This document shows positions 41,250 through 47,759 of a DNA stretch of 47,759 nt, piece after piece. Position 1 is the stretch's first letter, and each line of letters opens with the position of its first letter. The notes beneath the pieces were generated by a model. It was not told the origin of the DNA. It searched no databases and worked only from the letters and a program-made list of their open reading frames with translations. Location: the NCBI GenBank assembly GCA_017404665.1, contig JAFRBX010000055.1:1-47759 (forward strand). The letters are read 5' to 3'. The translations under genes and the position numbers were made by a program. The DNA comes from Ruminococcus sp. Lineage in GTDB: Bacteria; Bacillota; Clostridia; Oscillospirales; Acutalibacteraceae.

Positions 41250-42644
41250 GTGGACGAGAAGGGAAAACGCTTTGCCTCTGAGGATGAAGCTGTCAACGAG
41301 AGCGAGTTTTCCGAGGAACGGGATGAAGCTCCCGCGCCGGCAAAGCATAACAAAGATAAAAGACTCAAAGAGAAGAATTCAAAGAAGCTCGAAAAGCAAT
41401 TAAAGAAGCAGCAGCGACGTGAAAAGCACTCGCACCGTGAGACACTGACTTATGAGGACATGCCGCTCGAAGAACGCGAGGATGATGATACCGTTCCGGT
41501 GCGCCGCAAAAATATCTCCGGCAAGAAGCTGACAGCGGTCGCGGTGATCGTTCTGCTGCTGTTCGGAATCGTATTTTATGCGTTCAATTCCGATAAGCTT
41601 TCTTTTCATAATATTTCAAATTTCTTCCGTTACGGTCTGCTCAACAGCCGCAGTGAGGAACAATTCCCGCTGGATATCAAGGGCATGAGCGTAACCCCCG
41701 GCAACTTTACGCGTGTCGGACAGGATATCTGCTATACGTCCGATACCAAAACGCAGCTGCTGAACAACTACGGCAGATCCGATTTTACAACCCAGCACGC
41801 GTTCATCACGCCTGTTTTGACGGTCGGCGAAAAGGGTGCTCTGGTGTATAATCTCGGCGGCACCGGCTATCAGCTGATCGACAGAGAGGGTACGGTGTTC
41901 AGCGCTGAGATGCAGGACGATATCCTCACGGCGGATTACGGAGATAACGGCGTGTACGCCATCGTCACGGAAAGCAGCGGATATCTGTCTAAGCTTTATG
42001 TTTTCAGCGAGGAAAACGAACAGATCTTTGCATATTCATTTGCCGATTACTATGTGACTGCCGTCAGCCTGAACTCTTCGGGCAGCAAAGCGGTGGTGTC
42101 CGGCATTTCGGCGCTCAACGGGATGGAGATCTCGTCGCTGTATGTCCTTGATTTCACCAAGGATACCCCTCTGTATTTCCTGGAGCTGGAAAACAACATC
42201 ATCTATGACGTAGAATATCTCAGTGATAAATACGCCTGCGCGGTGGGACGCAACGCGTCTTATTCGCTTAATACGTATAACGGAGAGATCACAACAAACG
42301 AGTATGAGGGTCGTGATCTTACCGCGTTCGATATCAATACCGATACCAACACCTATACCGTATCGCTGTCAAGCTCCGGCGACGGCAGAAACTGCGATAT
42401 CGTATCGTTCTCGATCAACGGTAATCAGGATAAATCCTTTACCGTTGATGAAAAAATCATCGATCTTTCCACCTATAAGGGCAGGGTCGCGCTGCTGACC
42501 GACGAATCGGTGATGCTCTATTCCAAGTCAGGGAACGCCTATTCGGAGAAAGCGCTCAGTTCCGATCCTCACTCGGTCGTTTTATATACGACGTCCGATG
42601 TTTATGTCCTTTGTACCGGATATATCAACGCTCTGTCGCTGTGA
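41250..42644 (+). CDS. DUF5711 family membrane-anchored beta-propeller-like protein
   Basis: 464 residues, GTG start behind GGGTGAGAAA. A highly charged Lys/Glu-rich cytosolic N-terminus (about 1-85, coiled-coil-like around KKLEKQLKKQQRREKHSHRE) is followed by one helix (about 92-112) and an outer domain of repeated beta-blades (for instance VLTVGEKGALVYNLGGTGYQLIDREG and GVYAIVTESSGYLSKLYVFSEENEQ). This matches the DUF5711 architecture seen next to cvpA in Clostridia; the function is unknown. The stop is 11 bases before cvpA. Confidence 0.8.
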   Translation: MDEKGKRFASEDEAVNESEFSEERDEAPAPAKHNKDKRLKEKNSKKLEKQLKKQQRREKHSHRETLTYEDMPLEEREDDDTVPVRRKNISGKKLTAVAVIVLLLFGIVFYAFNSDKLSFHNISNFFRYGLLNSRSEEQFPLDIKGMSVTPGNFTRVGQDICYTSDTKTQLLNNYGRSDFTTQHAFITPVLTVGEKGALVYNLGGTGYQLIDREGTVFSAEMQDDILTADYGDNGVYAIVTESSGYLSKLYVFSEENEQIFAYSFADYYVTAVSLNSSGSKAVVSGISALNGMEISSLYVLDFTKDTPLYFLELENNIIYDVEYLSDKYACAVGRNASYSLNTYNGEITTNEYEGRDLTAFDINTDTNTYTVSLSSSGDGRNCDIVSFSINGNQDKSFTVDEKIIDLSTYKGRVALLTDESVMLYSKSGNAYSEKALSSDPHSVVLYTTSDVYVLCTGYINALSL

Positions 42645-42655
42645 GGTCTTAAAGC

Positions 42656-43354
42656 ATGCTGTTTGATGTCATTCTGATACTGATTTTCATCGTTCTGATC
42701 ATCGTCAACGTATGGCGCGGGATCGCGCGGTCGCTTGCAAACGTGCTTGCCTGCGTCGCGTCTTATTTCGCCGCAACGGCGGTCGGCAAGCTGCTCGCGG
42801 ATTATGTGTATGAGGCGTTCGTACAGCCTGCTGTGACGAAAGCGGTGAGTGAAGCGATTGTGAACGTGAGCTCCGATACTGCGAACAGCGTCGTCTCCGC
42901 TCTGCCGTCTTGGCTGACGGGACTGCTGAATATCTCGGCTCAGGATCTTTCCGGTATACTGGAGGAGCCGCTTTCCAACGCTTCATCTGTGGTATCCGAC
43001 GCGGTCAATACGGCGATTCGTCCCGTTGCGACCGGTATGCTGGTCGTCTGTATCACGGTGATCCTGTTTTTGCTGCTGTTTTTGATACTGCGGCTCATCC
43101 TCAGAAAACCGCTGGAGCTGATCTTCCGCTTCCCGATTCTGAACGCGGTCAACCGCCTGCTGGGCGCCGTTCTCGGCTTTGTCGACGCATTTTTGCTGGT
43201 CAGCATGCTGGCGTATCTGACAAAGGTGATTATCACGAATTTACACCCGCAGTCCGCGTGGTTTAATGAGTCGATAATTTACAATTCTTTCATATTTTAT
43301 CATTTTTACAGTGGTAATATATTCTCGTGGATCGTTTCATTGATTGCGGGATAA
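42656..43354 (+). CDS. cvpA: CvpA family membrane protein
   Basis: 232 residues with four helices. The first carries the CvpA feature DVILILIFIVLIIVNVWRG, with the arginine-glycine turn, followed by ALANVL-like and ASYFAATAVGKLLADY segments. A long outer loop (about 50-115) separates helices 2 and 3, and there is a final FVDAFLLVSMLAYL. CvpA proteins are envelope proteins needed for colicin V export in E. coli; in Firmicutes the role is unclear. Likely in one operon with the DUF5711 gene before and the pgsA-like gene after. Confidence 0.82.
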   Translation: MLFDVILILIFIVLIIVNVWRGIARSLANVLACVASYFAATAVGKLLADYVYEAFVQPAVTKAVSEAIVNVSSDTANSVVSALPSWLTGLLNISAQDLSGILEEPLSNASSVVSDAVNTAIRPVATGMLVVCITVILFLLLFLILRLILRKPLELIFRFPILNAVNRLLGAVLGFVDAFLLVSMLAYLTKVIITNLHPQSAWFNESIIYNSFIFYHFYSGNIFSWIVSLIAG

Positions 43355-43383
43355 TTCCATCAAAATATCCGAGGAATGCTATT

Positions 43384-44025
43384 ATGAGTGAAGAAAAAAG
43401 AAATGAAGTGATCAGCAAGGATCTGATGACGATCCCCAATGCTATATCGTTTATCCGAATTCTGCTGATCACTCCGTTCGTAGCCTTTTTTATCGCGGGT
43501 AAGTATATCACCGGCGATTATACGCCCGCTATTATCGTGATCGCCCTGTCGGGTATTTCCGATCTGTTCGACGGCATGATCGCCCGCAAATTCCATCAGG
43601 AGTCCGAGCTGGGCAAGGTGCTTGACCCCTTGGCGGATAAGCTGACCCTGATCGCCGTCGGCGTTTGCCTGATATTTCTCGAACCGTATGTTCTGCCATT
43701 GATGATCATTATGGTGCTCAAGGACGTTTTGATGATCATCGGCGGCACGATCGTCATCAACAAGGGCGTCATCCCGCCAAAGTCCTCATGGTACGGCAAA
43801 GCCAGCACGTTTATGTTTTATATCTCGGTTGCTATGGTAGTGGGGATGGAGATTTTTCATTATCATAACGAGACCCTGTCGCTCGTGGTGCTGGGCGTGA
43901 CGGCGGGCATGATGATTTTTTCATTGATCAATTACGCGATCATTTTCTTTAAGATACAGAAGCAATTAAAGGATAAGAACGAAAGCAGCGCTTCCGTTCA
44001 GGCTTCCATCACCGGTAAACACTAA
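43384..44025 (+). CDS. pgsA: CDP-alcohol phosphatidyltransferase, PgsA-like
   Basis: 213 residues from ATG 43384 (GAGG upstream). The CDP-alcohol transferase signature DGMIARKFHQESELGKVLDPLAD fits D-G-x2-A-R-x8-G-x3-D-x3-D exactly. Six helices. LMTIPNAISFIRIL at the start is typical of phosphatidylglycerophosphate synthase, which joins CDP-diacylglycerol and glycerol-3-phosphate; other phosphatidyltransferases of the family cannot be fully excluded. It starts 30 bases after cvpA. Confidence 0.85.
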   Translation: MSEEKRNEVISKDLMTIPNAISFIRILLITPFVAFFIAGKYITGDYTPAIIVIALSGISDLFDGMIARKFHQESELGKVLDPLADKLTLIAVGVCLIFLEPYVLPLMIIMVLKDVLMIIGGTIVINKGVIPPKSSWYGKASTFMFYISVAMVVGMEIFHYHNETLSLVVLGVTAGMMIFSLINYAIIFFKIQKQLKDKNESSASVQASITGKH

Positions 44026-44041
44026 ACAAAGGAGAAGGTAT

Positions 44042-46375
44042 ATGATTTGTTCCAGATGTCAGAAAAGACCCGCGGTCGTATTTGTATCCAGCAATAAGGA
44101 TGATCAACAGCCCCGCGGTTACTGCCTGCTGTGCGCCAAGGAGCTGGGAATCAAACCGGTCGAGGATATCATCAAAAAGATGGGTATCTCGCCGGAGGAT
44201 CTCGAATCGGTGCAGGAGCAGATGGATTCCATTATGGAAAACATGGGCGATATGGGCGATATGTCCCAGCTCGCCGAAAGCATGGGCATGCAGAACCCCG
44301 AAACCGAGTTGGCTGAAAAGGAAGAGAACGAAGAGGACGGCTTCACTCCCGGCGGAGCGCCTTCCTTTCCGAACTTTTTTAACATGTTCGGCGGGCAGCC
44401 CGCTCAGAACGGCGGCAGCCAGAAGAACGGCGAAAAGAAGAGCAAGGAAAAGCGCCCGCAGAAGAACCGCAAGCATATCAGTCTCTACTGTGAGGATCTG
44501 ACCCAAAAGGCCCGCAGCGGCAGGATCGACAACGTGATCGGCAGAGAAAAGGAGATCGAGCGCGTGATCCAGATCCTGTCCCGCCGCACCAAAAACAATC
44601 CCTGCCTGATCGGCGAACCCGGCGTCGGCAAAACCGCGATCGCCGAGGGGCTCGCCCTGCGCATCGCGCAGGGCAGGGTACCGCACCGTCTGAAGGATAA
44701 GGAGATCCAGCTGCTCGATCTGACCGCGCTGATTGCCGGCACCCAGTTCCGCGGACAGTATGAGAGCCGCATCAAAGGACTCACCAAGGAGGTCAAGGAA
44801 GCCGGCAACATCATTCTCTTTATCGACGAGGTGCACAACCTTGTCGGCGGCGGCGACAGCGAGGGCACTATGAACGCCGCGAACATCCTCAAACCCGCGT
44901 TGTCCCGCGGTGAGATTCAGGTGATCGGCGCGACGACCTTCAACGAATACCGCAAGTACATCGAAAAGGATTCTGCGCTGGAGCGCCGCTTCCAGCCCGT
45001 TAAGGTCGCAGAGCCGAGTATCGGCGATACCATCGATATCCTGATGGGCGTCAAGAGCTACTATGAGAGCCATCACAACGTCAGGGTAGGGGAGGACATC
45101 ATCCGCAAGGCGGCTGTTTTCTCCGAGCGTTATATCACCGATCGTTTTCTGCCCGACAAGGCGATTGATCTGCTCGACGAGGCGTGCGCCTGCGCCTCGC
45201 TGCGCAACAAAGAGCGCGAGACCTATGAAAGTCTGATGGATGAGAAAAAGGCTTTGCTGCTCTCCAAAGAGGAGATCTCCGGCGAAGAGAGCATCGATTA
45301 TGAGGCGCTCGCGACCGTTACCTCAGAGCTGGCGCGCGTCGAAGAGCACCTCAAGGGCTTTGATGAAGCAACGCTCACCGCCGAGGTCACCGAGGAGGAT
45401 CTGGCGAATGTGATCGAGCTGTGGACGGGTATCCCGCAGTCGAGAGTGCGCGAAAACGAACTGCTGAAGCTGAAGGATATCGAGGTCTCGATGAAGAAAA
45501 AAATCATCGGACAGGATGAAGCGGTCGACGCGCTTGCAAAGGCGATCAAGCGCTCGCGCGTGCAGATCTCTCCCCGCCGCAGACCTGCGTCTTTCATCTT
45601 TGTGGGACCCACCGGCGTCGGCAAGACCGAGTTGGTCAAGGTGCTGTCGCTCGAACTGTTCGATACGCCCGAGACCCTGATCCGTCTGGATATGTCCGAA
45701 TTCATGGAGAAGCACTCCGTCTCGAAGATCATCGGCTCTCCTCCCGGCTATGTCGGCTATGACGAGGCGGGTCAGGTCACCGAAAAGGTGCGCCGCAGAC
45801 CGTATTCCGTGCTGCTGTTCGACGAGATCGAGAAGGCGCATCCCGACGTCATGAACATCCTGCTGCAGATTCTTGACGAGGGCAAACTGACCGACGCGCA
45901 CGGCAGAACGGTCGATTTCTCCAATACAGTCATTGTTATGACCTCCAACGCAGGCTCCAATAACCGCGAGAACGCGCTTGGCTTCGGCAAAACGCAGGAG
46001 AATGCTGAGCGCGACAGAGTGATGAAGGGTCTGCGCGAGTTTCTCCGTCCCGAGTTCCTCGCCCGCGTGGATGAGATCATCGTATTCAAGAGCCTCACAA
46101 AAGAGGATTTCGTTAAGATTGCCGACCTCATGCTCGGCGAGTATGTGGAGACCCTGCGCGAGAAGGGCATCGAGTTCCGTTATGATGAAAAAGCCTGTGC
46201 GTATCTCGCCGAAAAATCCTGTAACGGTCAGTCGGGCGCGCGCGATCTGCGCAGCCTGATCCGCAGAGAGGTGGAGGATACGATCACCGAGCAGCTGATC
46301 CTGCACGGCGAGGGCGGCATCGCCGCGATCGCGATCTCTTCCGACGTCGAAAAACTGATTGTCGAAACTATCTGA
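44042..46375 (+). CDS. ClpE/ClpC-like AAA+ unfoldase with an N-terminal zinc ribbon
   Basis: 777 residues; AAGGAGAAGG precedes the ATG. The N-terminus is a C3-x2-C6-x21-C28-x2-C31 zinc ribbon in place of the double Clp_N repeat, then a Met/Gly/Asp-rich linker with GDMGDM and an NGGSQKNGEKK stretch (about 65-150). AAA+ module 1: Walker A GEPGVGKT (191-198), FIDEVHNL. A short UVR-like/M-domain region (about 390-440) comes next. AAA+ module 2: GPTGVGKT (522-529), FDEIEKAHPDV. L646-G647-F648 in NALGFGKT is at the position of the loop that docks on ClpP, so it probably feeds a ClpP protease. No CtsR, McsA or McsB gene is adjacent. Confidence 0.88.
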   Translation: MICSRCQKRPAVVFVSSNKDDQQPRGYCLLCAKELGIKPVEDIIKKMGISPEDLESVQEQMDSIMENMGDMGDMSQLAESMGMQNPETELAEKEENEEDGFTPGGAPSFPNFFNMFGGQPAQNGGSQKNGEKKSKEKRPQKNRKHISLYCEDLTQKARSGRIDNVIGREKEIERVIQILSRRTKNNPCLIGEPGVGKTAIAEGLALRIAQGRVPHRLKDKEIQLLDLTALIAGTQFRGQYESRIKGLTKEVKEAGNIILFIDEVHNLVGGGDSEGTMNAANILKPALSRGEIQVIGATTFNEYRKYIEKDSALERRFQPVKVAEPSIGDTIDILMGVKSYYESHHNVRVGEDIIRKAAVFSERYITDRFLPDKAIDLLDEACACASLRNKERETYESLMDEKKALLLSKEEISGEESIDYEALATVTSELARVEEHLKGFDEATLTAEVTEEDLANVIELWTGIPQSRVRENELLKLKDIEVSMKKKIIGQDEAVDALAKAIKRSRVQISPRRRPASFIFVGPTGVGKTELVKVLSLELFDTPETLIRLDMSEFMEKHSVSKIIGSPPGYVGYDEAGQVTEKVRRRPYSVLLFDEIEKAHPDVMNILLQILDEGKLTDAHGRTVDFSNTVIVMTSNAGSNNRENALGFGKTQENAERDRVMKGLREFLRPEFLARVDEIIVFKSLTKEDFVKIADLMLGEYVETLREKGIEFRYDEKACAYLAEKSCNGQSGARDLRSLIRREVEDTITEQLILHGEGGIAAIAISSDVEKLIVETI

Positions 46376-46397
46376 CGTTTTTAATAGGTTACAGTTA

Positions 46398-46430
46398 AGC
46401 CCCGGCGTGTACGCTGTGTATGCCGGGGCT
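46398..46430. other. hairpin after the clp gene
   Basis: AGCCCCGGC (46398-46406) / GCCGGGGCT (46422-46430) is a strong 9-bp stem, but GAAAACC follows on the plus strand, so it is not a standard terminator. Confidence 0.5.
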
Positions 46431-46491
46431 GAAAACCTGACCGGATGAATCAATTCTAATTCCCGGTGTACTCTTTGTCAGATGTTTTTGG

Positions 46492-46519
46492 TTGACATAT
46501 TCAAAAAATGTGTTATACT
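46492..46519 (+). promoter_or_regulatory. promoter of tRNA-Gln
   Basis: TTGACA (46492-46497), 16 bases, TATACT (46514-46519), 13 bases before the mature tRNA. Confidence 0.75.
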
Positions 46520-46531
46520 GTAAACTGTTGT

Positions 46532-46606
46532 TGGGAAGTAGCCAAGCGGTAAGGCAACGGACTTTGACTCCGTCATTCGTGGGTTCGAACCCCGCCTTCC
46601 CAGCCA
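46532..46606 (+). tRNA. tRNA-Gln (anticodon TTG)
   Basis: Acceptor TGGGAAG (46532-46538) pairs with CTTCCCA (46596-46602). Discriminator G, with CCA encoded (46604-46606). D arm AGCCAAGCGGTAAGGC; anticodon loop CTTTGAC with TTG at 46564-46566; T loop GGGTTCGAACCCC. It reads CAA/CAG codons. Confidence 0.96.
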
Positions 46607-46612
46607 ATGATA

Positions 46613-46650
46613 AAAGCTGTCGAATCAAATCGGCAGCTTTCATTTTTATT
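46613..46650 (+). terminator. terminator of tRNA-Gln
   Basis: AAAGCTGTCGA (46613-46623) / TCGGCAGCTTT (46630-46640) with one wobble pair, then CATTTTTATT. Confidence 0.85.
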
Positions 46651-46657
46651 ATTTTAC

Positions 46658-46693
46658 TTGAATGATAGAAGAAACTATGATAGAATACTATCA
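46658..46693 (+). promoter_or_regulatory. promoter and palindromic operator of the MNT/HEPN pair
   Basis: TTGAAT (46658-46663), 17 bases, TAGAAT (46681-46686). The -10 box lies inside a perfect palindrome TGATAG-AATA-CTATCA (46678-46693). Another TGATAG half-site is in the spacer (46663-46668). This is a likely autoregulation site. AGGAGG (46693-46698) follows immediately. Confidence 0.65.
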
Positions 46694-46707
46694 GGAGGCG
46701 AGCCTCT

Positions 46708-46998
46708 ATGAAGAAATACCTTCCCGAAAGAGTGCTGAAGGATATTGAAGCCTATTCAAAACAGCATAACATCTATAGAGTAATATTATTTGGTTCCCGT
46801 GCAAAAGGAACCAATACAGAGAGAAGCGACGTAGATATTGCTGTGAGCGGCGGAGATTTTGATGCTTTTTATTGGGATATTAAAGAAAATCTACACTCGC
46901 TTTTAATGTTTGATATCGTCAATATGGATGATAGCATTTCCGATGATTTAATAGCAGAGATAGCAAGGAACGGTGTAACGATATATGAAAAAACTTGA
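46708..46998 (+). CDS. mntA: MNT-type minimal nucleotidyltransferase (MntA antitoxin)
   Basis: 96 residues. Nucleotidyltransferase core GSRAKGTNTERSDVDIAVSG, with G29-S30 and the metal-binding D41/D43. In characterised MntA/HepT pairs the MNT protein neutralises the HEPN toxin by adding AMP to it. AGGAGG is nine bases upstream. It overlaps the next gene by 14 bases, the usual two-gene order. The promoter carries a palindrome over its -10 box. Confidence 0.88.
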   Translation: MKKYLPERVLKDIEAYSKQHNIYRVILFGSRAKGTNTERSDVDIAVSGGDFDAFYWDIKENLHSLLMFDIVNMDDSISDDLIAEIARNGVTIYEKT

Positions 46999-47398
46999 TA
47001 ATTTTTCTAAATGTCTGGGTGTATTGCAAAGGGCTGATTTTGAATTGGCAAGCAATGATGAAATCTACAGAACCGGCGTGATCGGACAGTTTAACTTAAC
47101 TTTTGAACTTGCTTGGAAAGCACTGCAGGCAGTATTACGCGTTCATGGCGTGCAGGATGCTCAGACCGGTTCACCGCGCGAGATCATTCAGCTCGGATAC
47201 AAAGTGGGAATGGTTGATGATTCGGCTGTTTGGCTTCTTATGCTGAAAAAGCGTAATACGTCCGTTCATATTTATAATGAAGATGAAGCGGATGAAATGC
47301 TGCTTTTGATTCGCGATAGTTTTATTCATGCATTTGACAGATTGAGAACAACTTTACAGACTAAGTTATCGGAAGCAGAAGATTACAAGGATTTGTAA
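46985..47398 (+). CDS. hepT: HEPN-domain toxin / nucleotidyltransferase substrate-binding protein (HI0074 type)
   Basis: 137 residues, all-helical. Family features: QFNLTFELAWKALQAVL, GSPREIIQLGYKVGMV, and the HEPN R-x4-H motif at R90-H95 (RNTSVH), which in active members is the RNase centre. Known HepT proteins cleave RNA and are silenced by AMPylation near this motif; some HI0074 members have been described as substrate binders only. The conserved R and H suggest an active or recently active toxin. The start lies inside mntA. Confidence 0.85.
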   Translation: MKKLDNFSKCLGVLQRADFELASNDEIYRTGVIGQFNLTFELAWKALQAVLRVHGVQDAQTGSPREIIQLGYKVGMVDDSAVWLLMLKKRNTSVHIYNEDEADEMLLLIRDSFIHAFDRLRTTLQTKLSEAEDYKDL

Positions 47399-47456
47399 TA
47401 TAATTCTTCTTGTGATGAAAATATTTGAATGAGACTCAGGACCTTTTGTTCTGGGG

Positions 47457-47478
47457 TTCAAAACTGTACAGTTTTGAA
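47457..47478. repeat. TTCAAAACTG-TA-CAGTTTTGAA palindrome
   Basis: A perfect 10-bp inverted repeat with a 2-base centre, between hepT and the terminator at 47516. It may be an operator or the remnant of an IS end; a T-rich stretch (TCTTTTTTTG) follows 12 bases later. Confidence 0.5.
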
Positions 47479-47515
47479 ACGAAAAAATCTTTTTTTGTAC
47501 ACTAAGCACAAAACG

Positions 47516-47550
47516 AAAATCCTGTCATGAAAGTGGCGGGATTTTTGCTT
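47516..47550 (+). terminator. terminator downstream of the MNT/HEPN operon
   Basis: AAAATCCTGTCA (47516-47527) / TGGCGGGATTTT (47534-47545) with two wobble pairs, then a T. The remaining bases to 47630 show no gene. Confidence 0.75.
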
Positions 47551-47630
47551 TGTATGATTCACTTTTTAGTTGGTTCAGTCAAGAAAAGTGCCTAAATAAC
47601 GGAACGTGAATTAATAGGTAATACTAAGTA

Positions 47631-47759
47631 TCAATTAAATGCTTTAACAATCCAGTCTCTTGCAGTAATGCTCTTAATGGTTTCAGGGGAAATAATGCGG
47701 ATGGTATCACACAAGCGATCAACGACTTTGTTGAGAGTCTGAAAGATCTCGTTTCTGAA
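47631..47759 (-). CDS. transposase C-terminal fragment, IS630-like (5' end outside window)
   Basis: The frame is open from the window edge to TGA (47633-47631), 42 residues: NEIFQTLNKVVDRLCDTI, then SPETIKSITARDWIVKAF. The LNKVVDRLCDTI...TIKSIT ending is that of IS630/Tc1-type DDE transposases. No DDE residue is in the visible part. The element end should lie between about 47550 and 47630; I could not place it. The family call is from pattern alone. Confidence 0.6.
   Translation of the reverse strand, partial: FRNEIFQTLNKVVDRLCDTIRIISPETIKSITARDWIVKAFN

Noticed and set aside
46398-46430. Intrinsic terminator directly after the clp gene
   Set aside because: The stem is strong, but no T run follows on the plus strand.

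Overview
The window is one contig segment from a Gram-positive, spore-forming gut-type Firmicute, most likely an Oscillospiraceae/Ruminococcus relative. The pointers are a spoVM-like micro-ORF, an ecfA1-ecfA2-ecfT-truA operon, TTG/GTG starts with strong purine-rich ribosome sites, near-consensus SigA promoters, and two secreted type I pullulanases. One pullulanase carries a dockerin and a starch-binding module, as in the amylosome of Ruminococcus bromii-like starch degraders. The species cannot be named from sequence alone. Both edges lie in transposases: an IS200/IS605 TnpA on the left and an IS630-like C-terminus on the right.

Layout. 1-1290: IS200 right end, a small receiver-like gene, then a short CRISPR array (three perfect repeats and one deleted repeat) behind a perfect TTGACA-17-TATAAT promoter, with no cas genes in the window. 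1.3-6.3 kb: a GT-C-like membrane protein, a small Cys protein, pgeF, an RluA-family pseudouridine synthase, two micro-genes including spoVM, and a two-LysM protein. 6.4-12.7 kb: two tandem GH13 pullulanases, one membrane-anchored and one secreted with dockerin and CBM. 12.9-19.1 kb: two tandem paralogous receptor-like proteins, each with a TIR domain, one membrane helix and 15-16 tandem 32-residue repeats; these are the most unusual genes here. 19.1-21.0 kb: thrH, and folT behind a THF riboswitch. 21.0-27.7 kb (minus strand): licD, GT2, a membrane protein, pepV and yfhO, a surface-polymer type cluster. 27.8-30.4 kb: yfbR, LCP ligase, gtrA. 30.4-34.5 kb: MITE-like elements, a cytosolic GH13 fused to DUF1653, two small envelope proteins, and an FNT channel. 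34.6-46.4 kb: ruvC-ruvA-ruvB, a methyltransferase, ecfA1-ecfA2-ecfT-truA, DUF5711, cvpA, pgsA-like and a ClpE-like ATPase. 46.5-47.4 kb: tRNA-Gln and an MNT/HEPN toxin-antitoxin pair.

How it fits together. The pullulanases debranch starch outside the cell, and the cytosolic GH13 would act on imported maltodextrins. The S component FolT under THF control needs the energizing module encoded by ecfA1-ecfA2-ecfT about 17 kb away. CRISPR, HEPN/MNT and the TIR pair give the segment a defence flavour. A dispersed hairpin repeat (GTCATTGCGAGG...GTGGCAATC) occurs about eight times between genes, and in two cases its end supplies a misleading ATG upstream of the true start.
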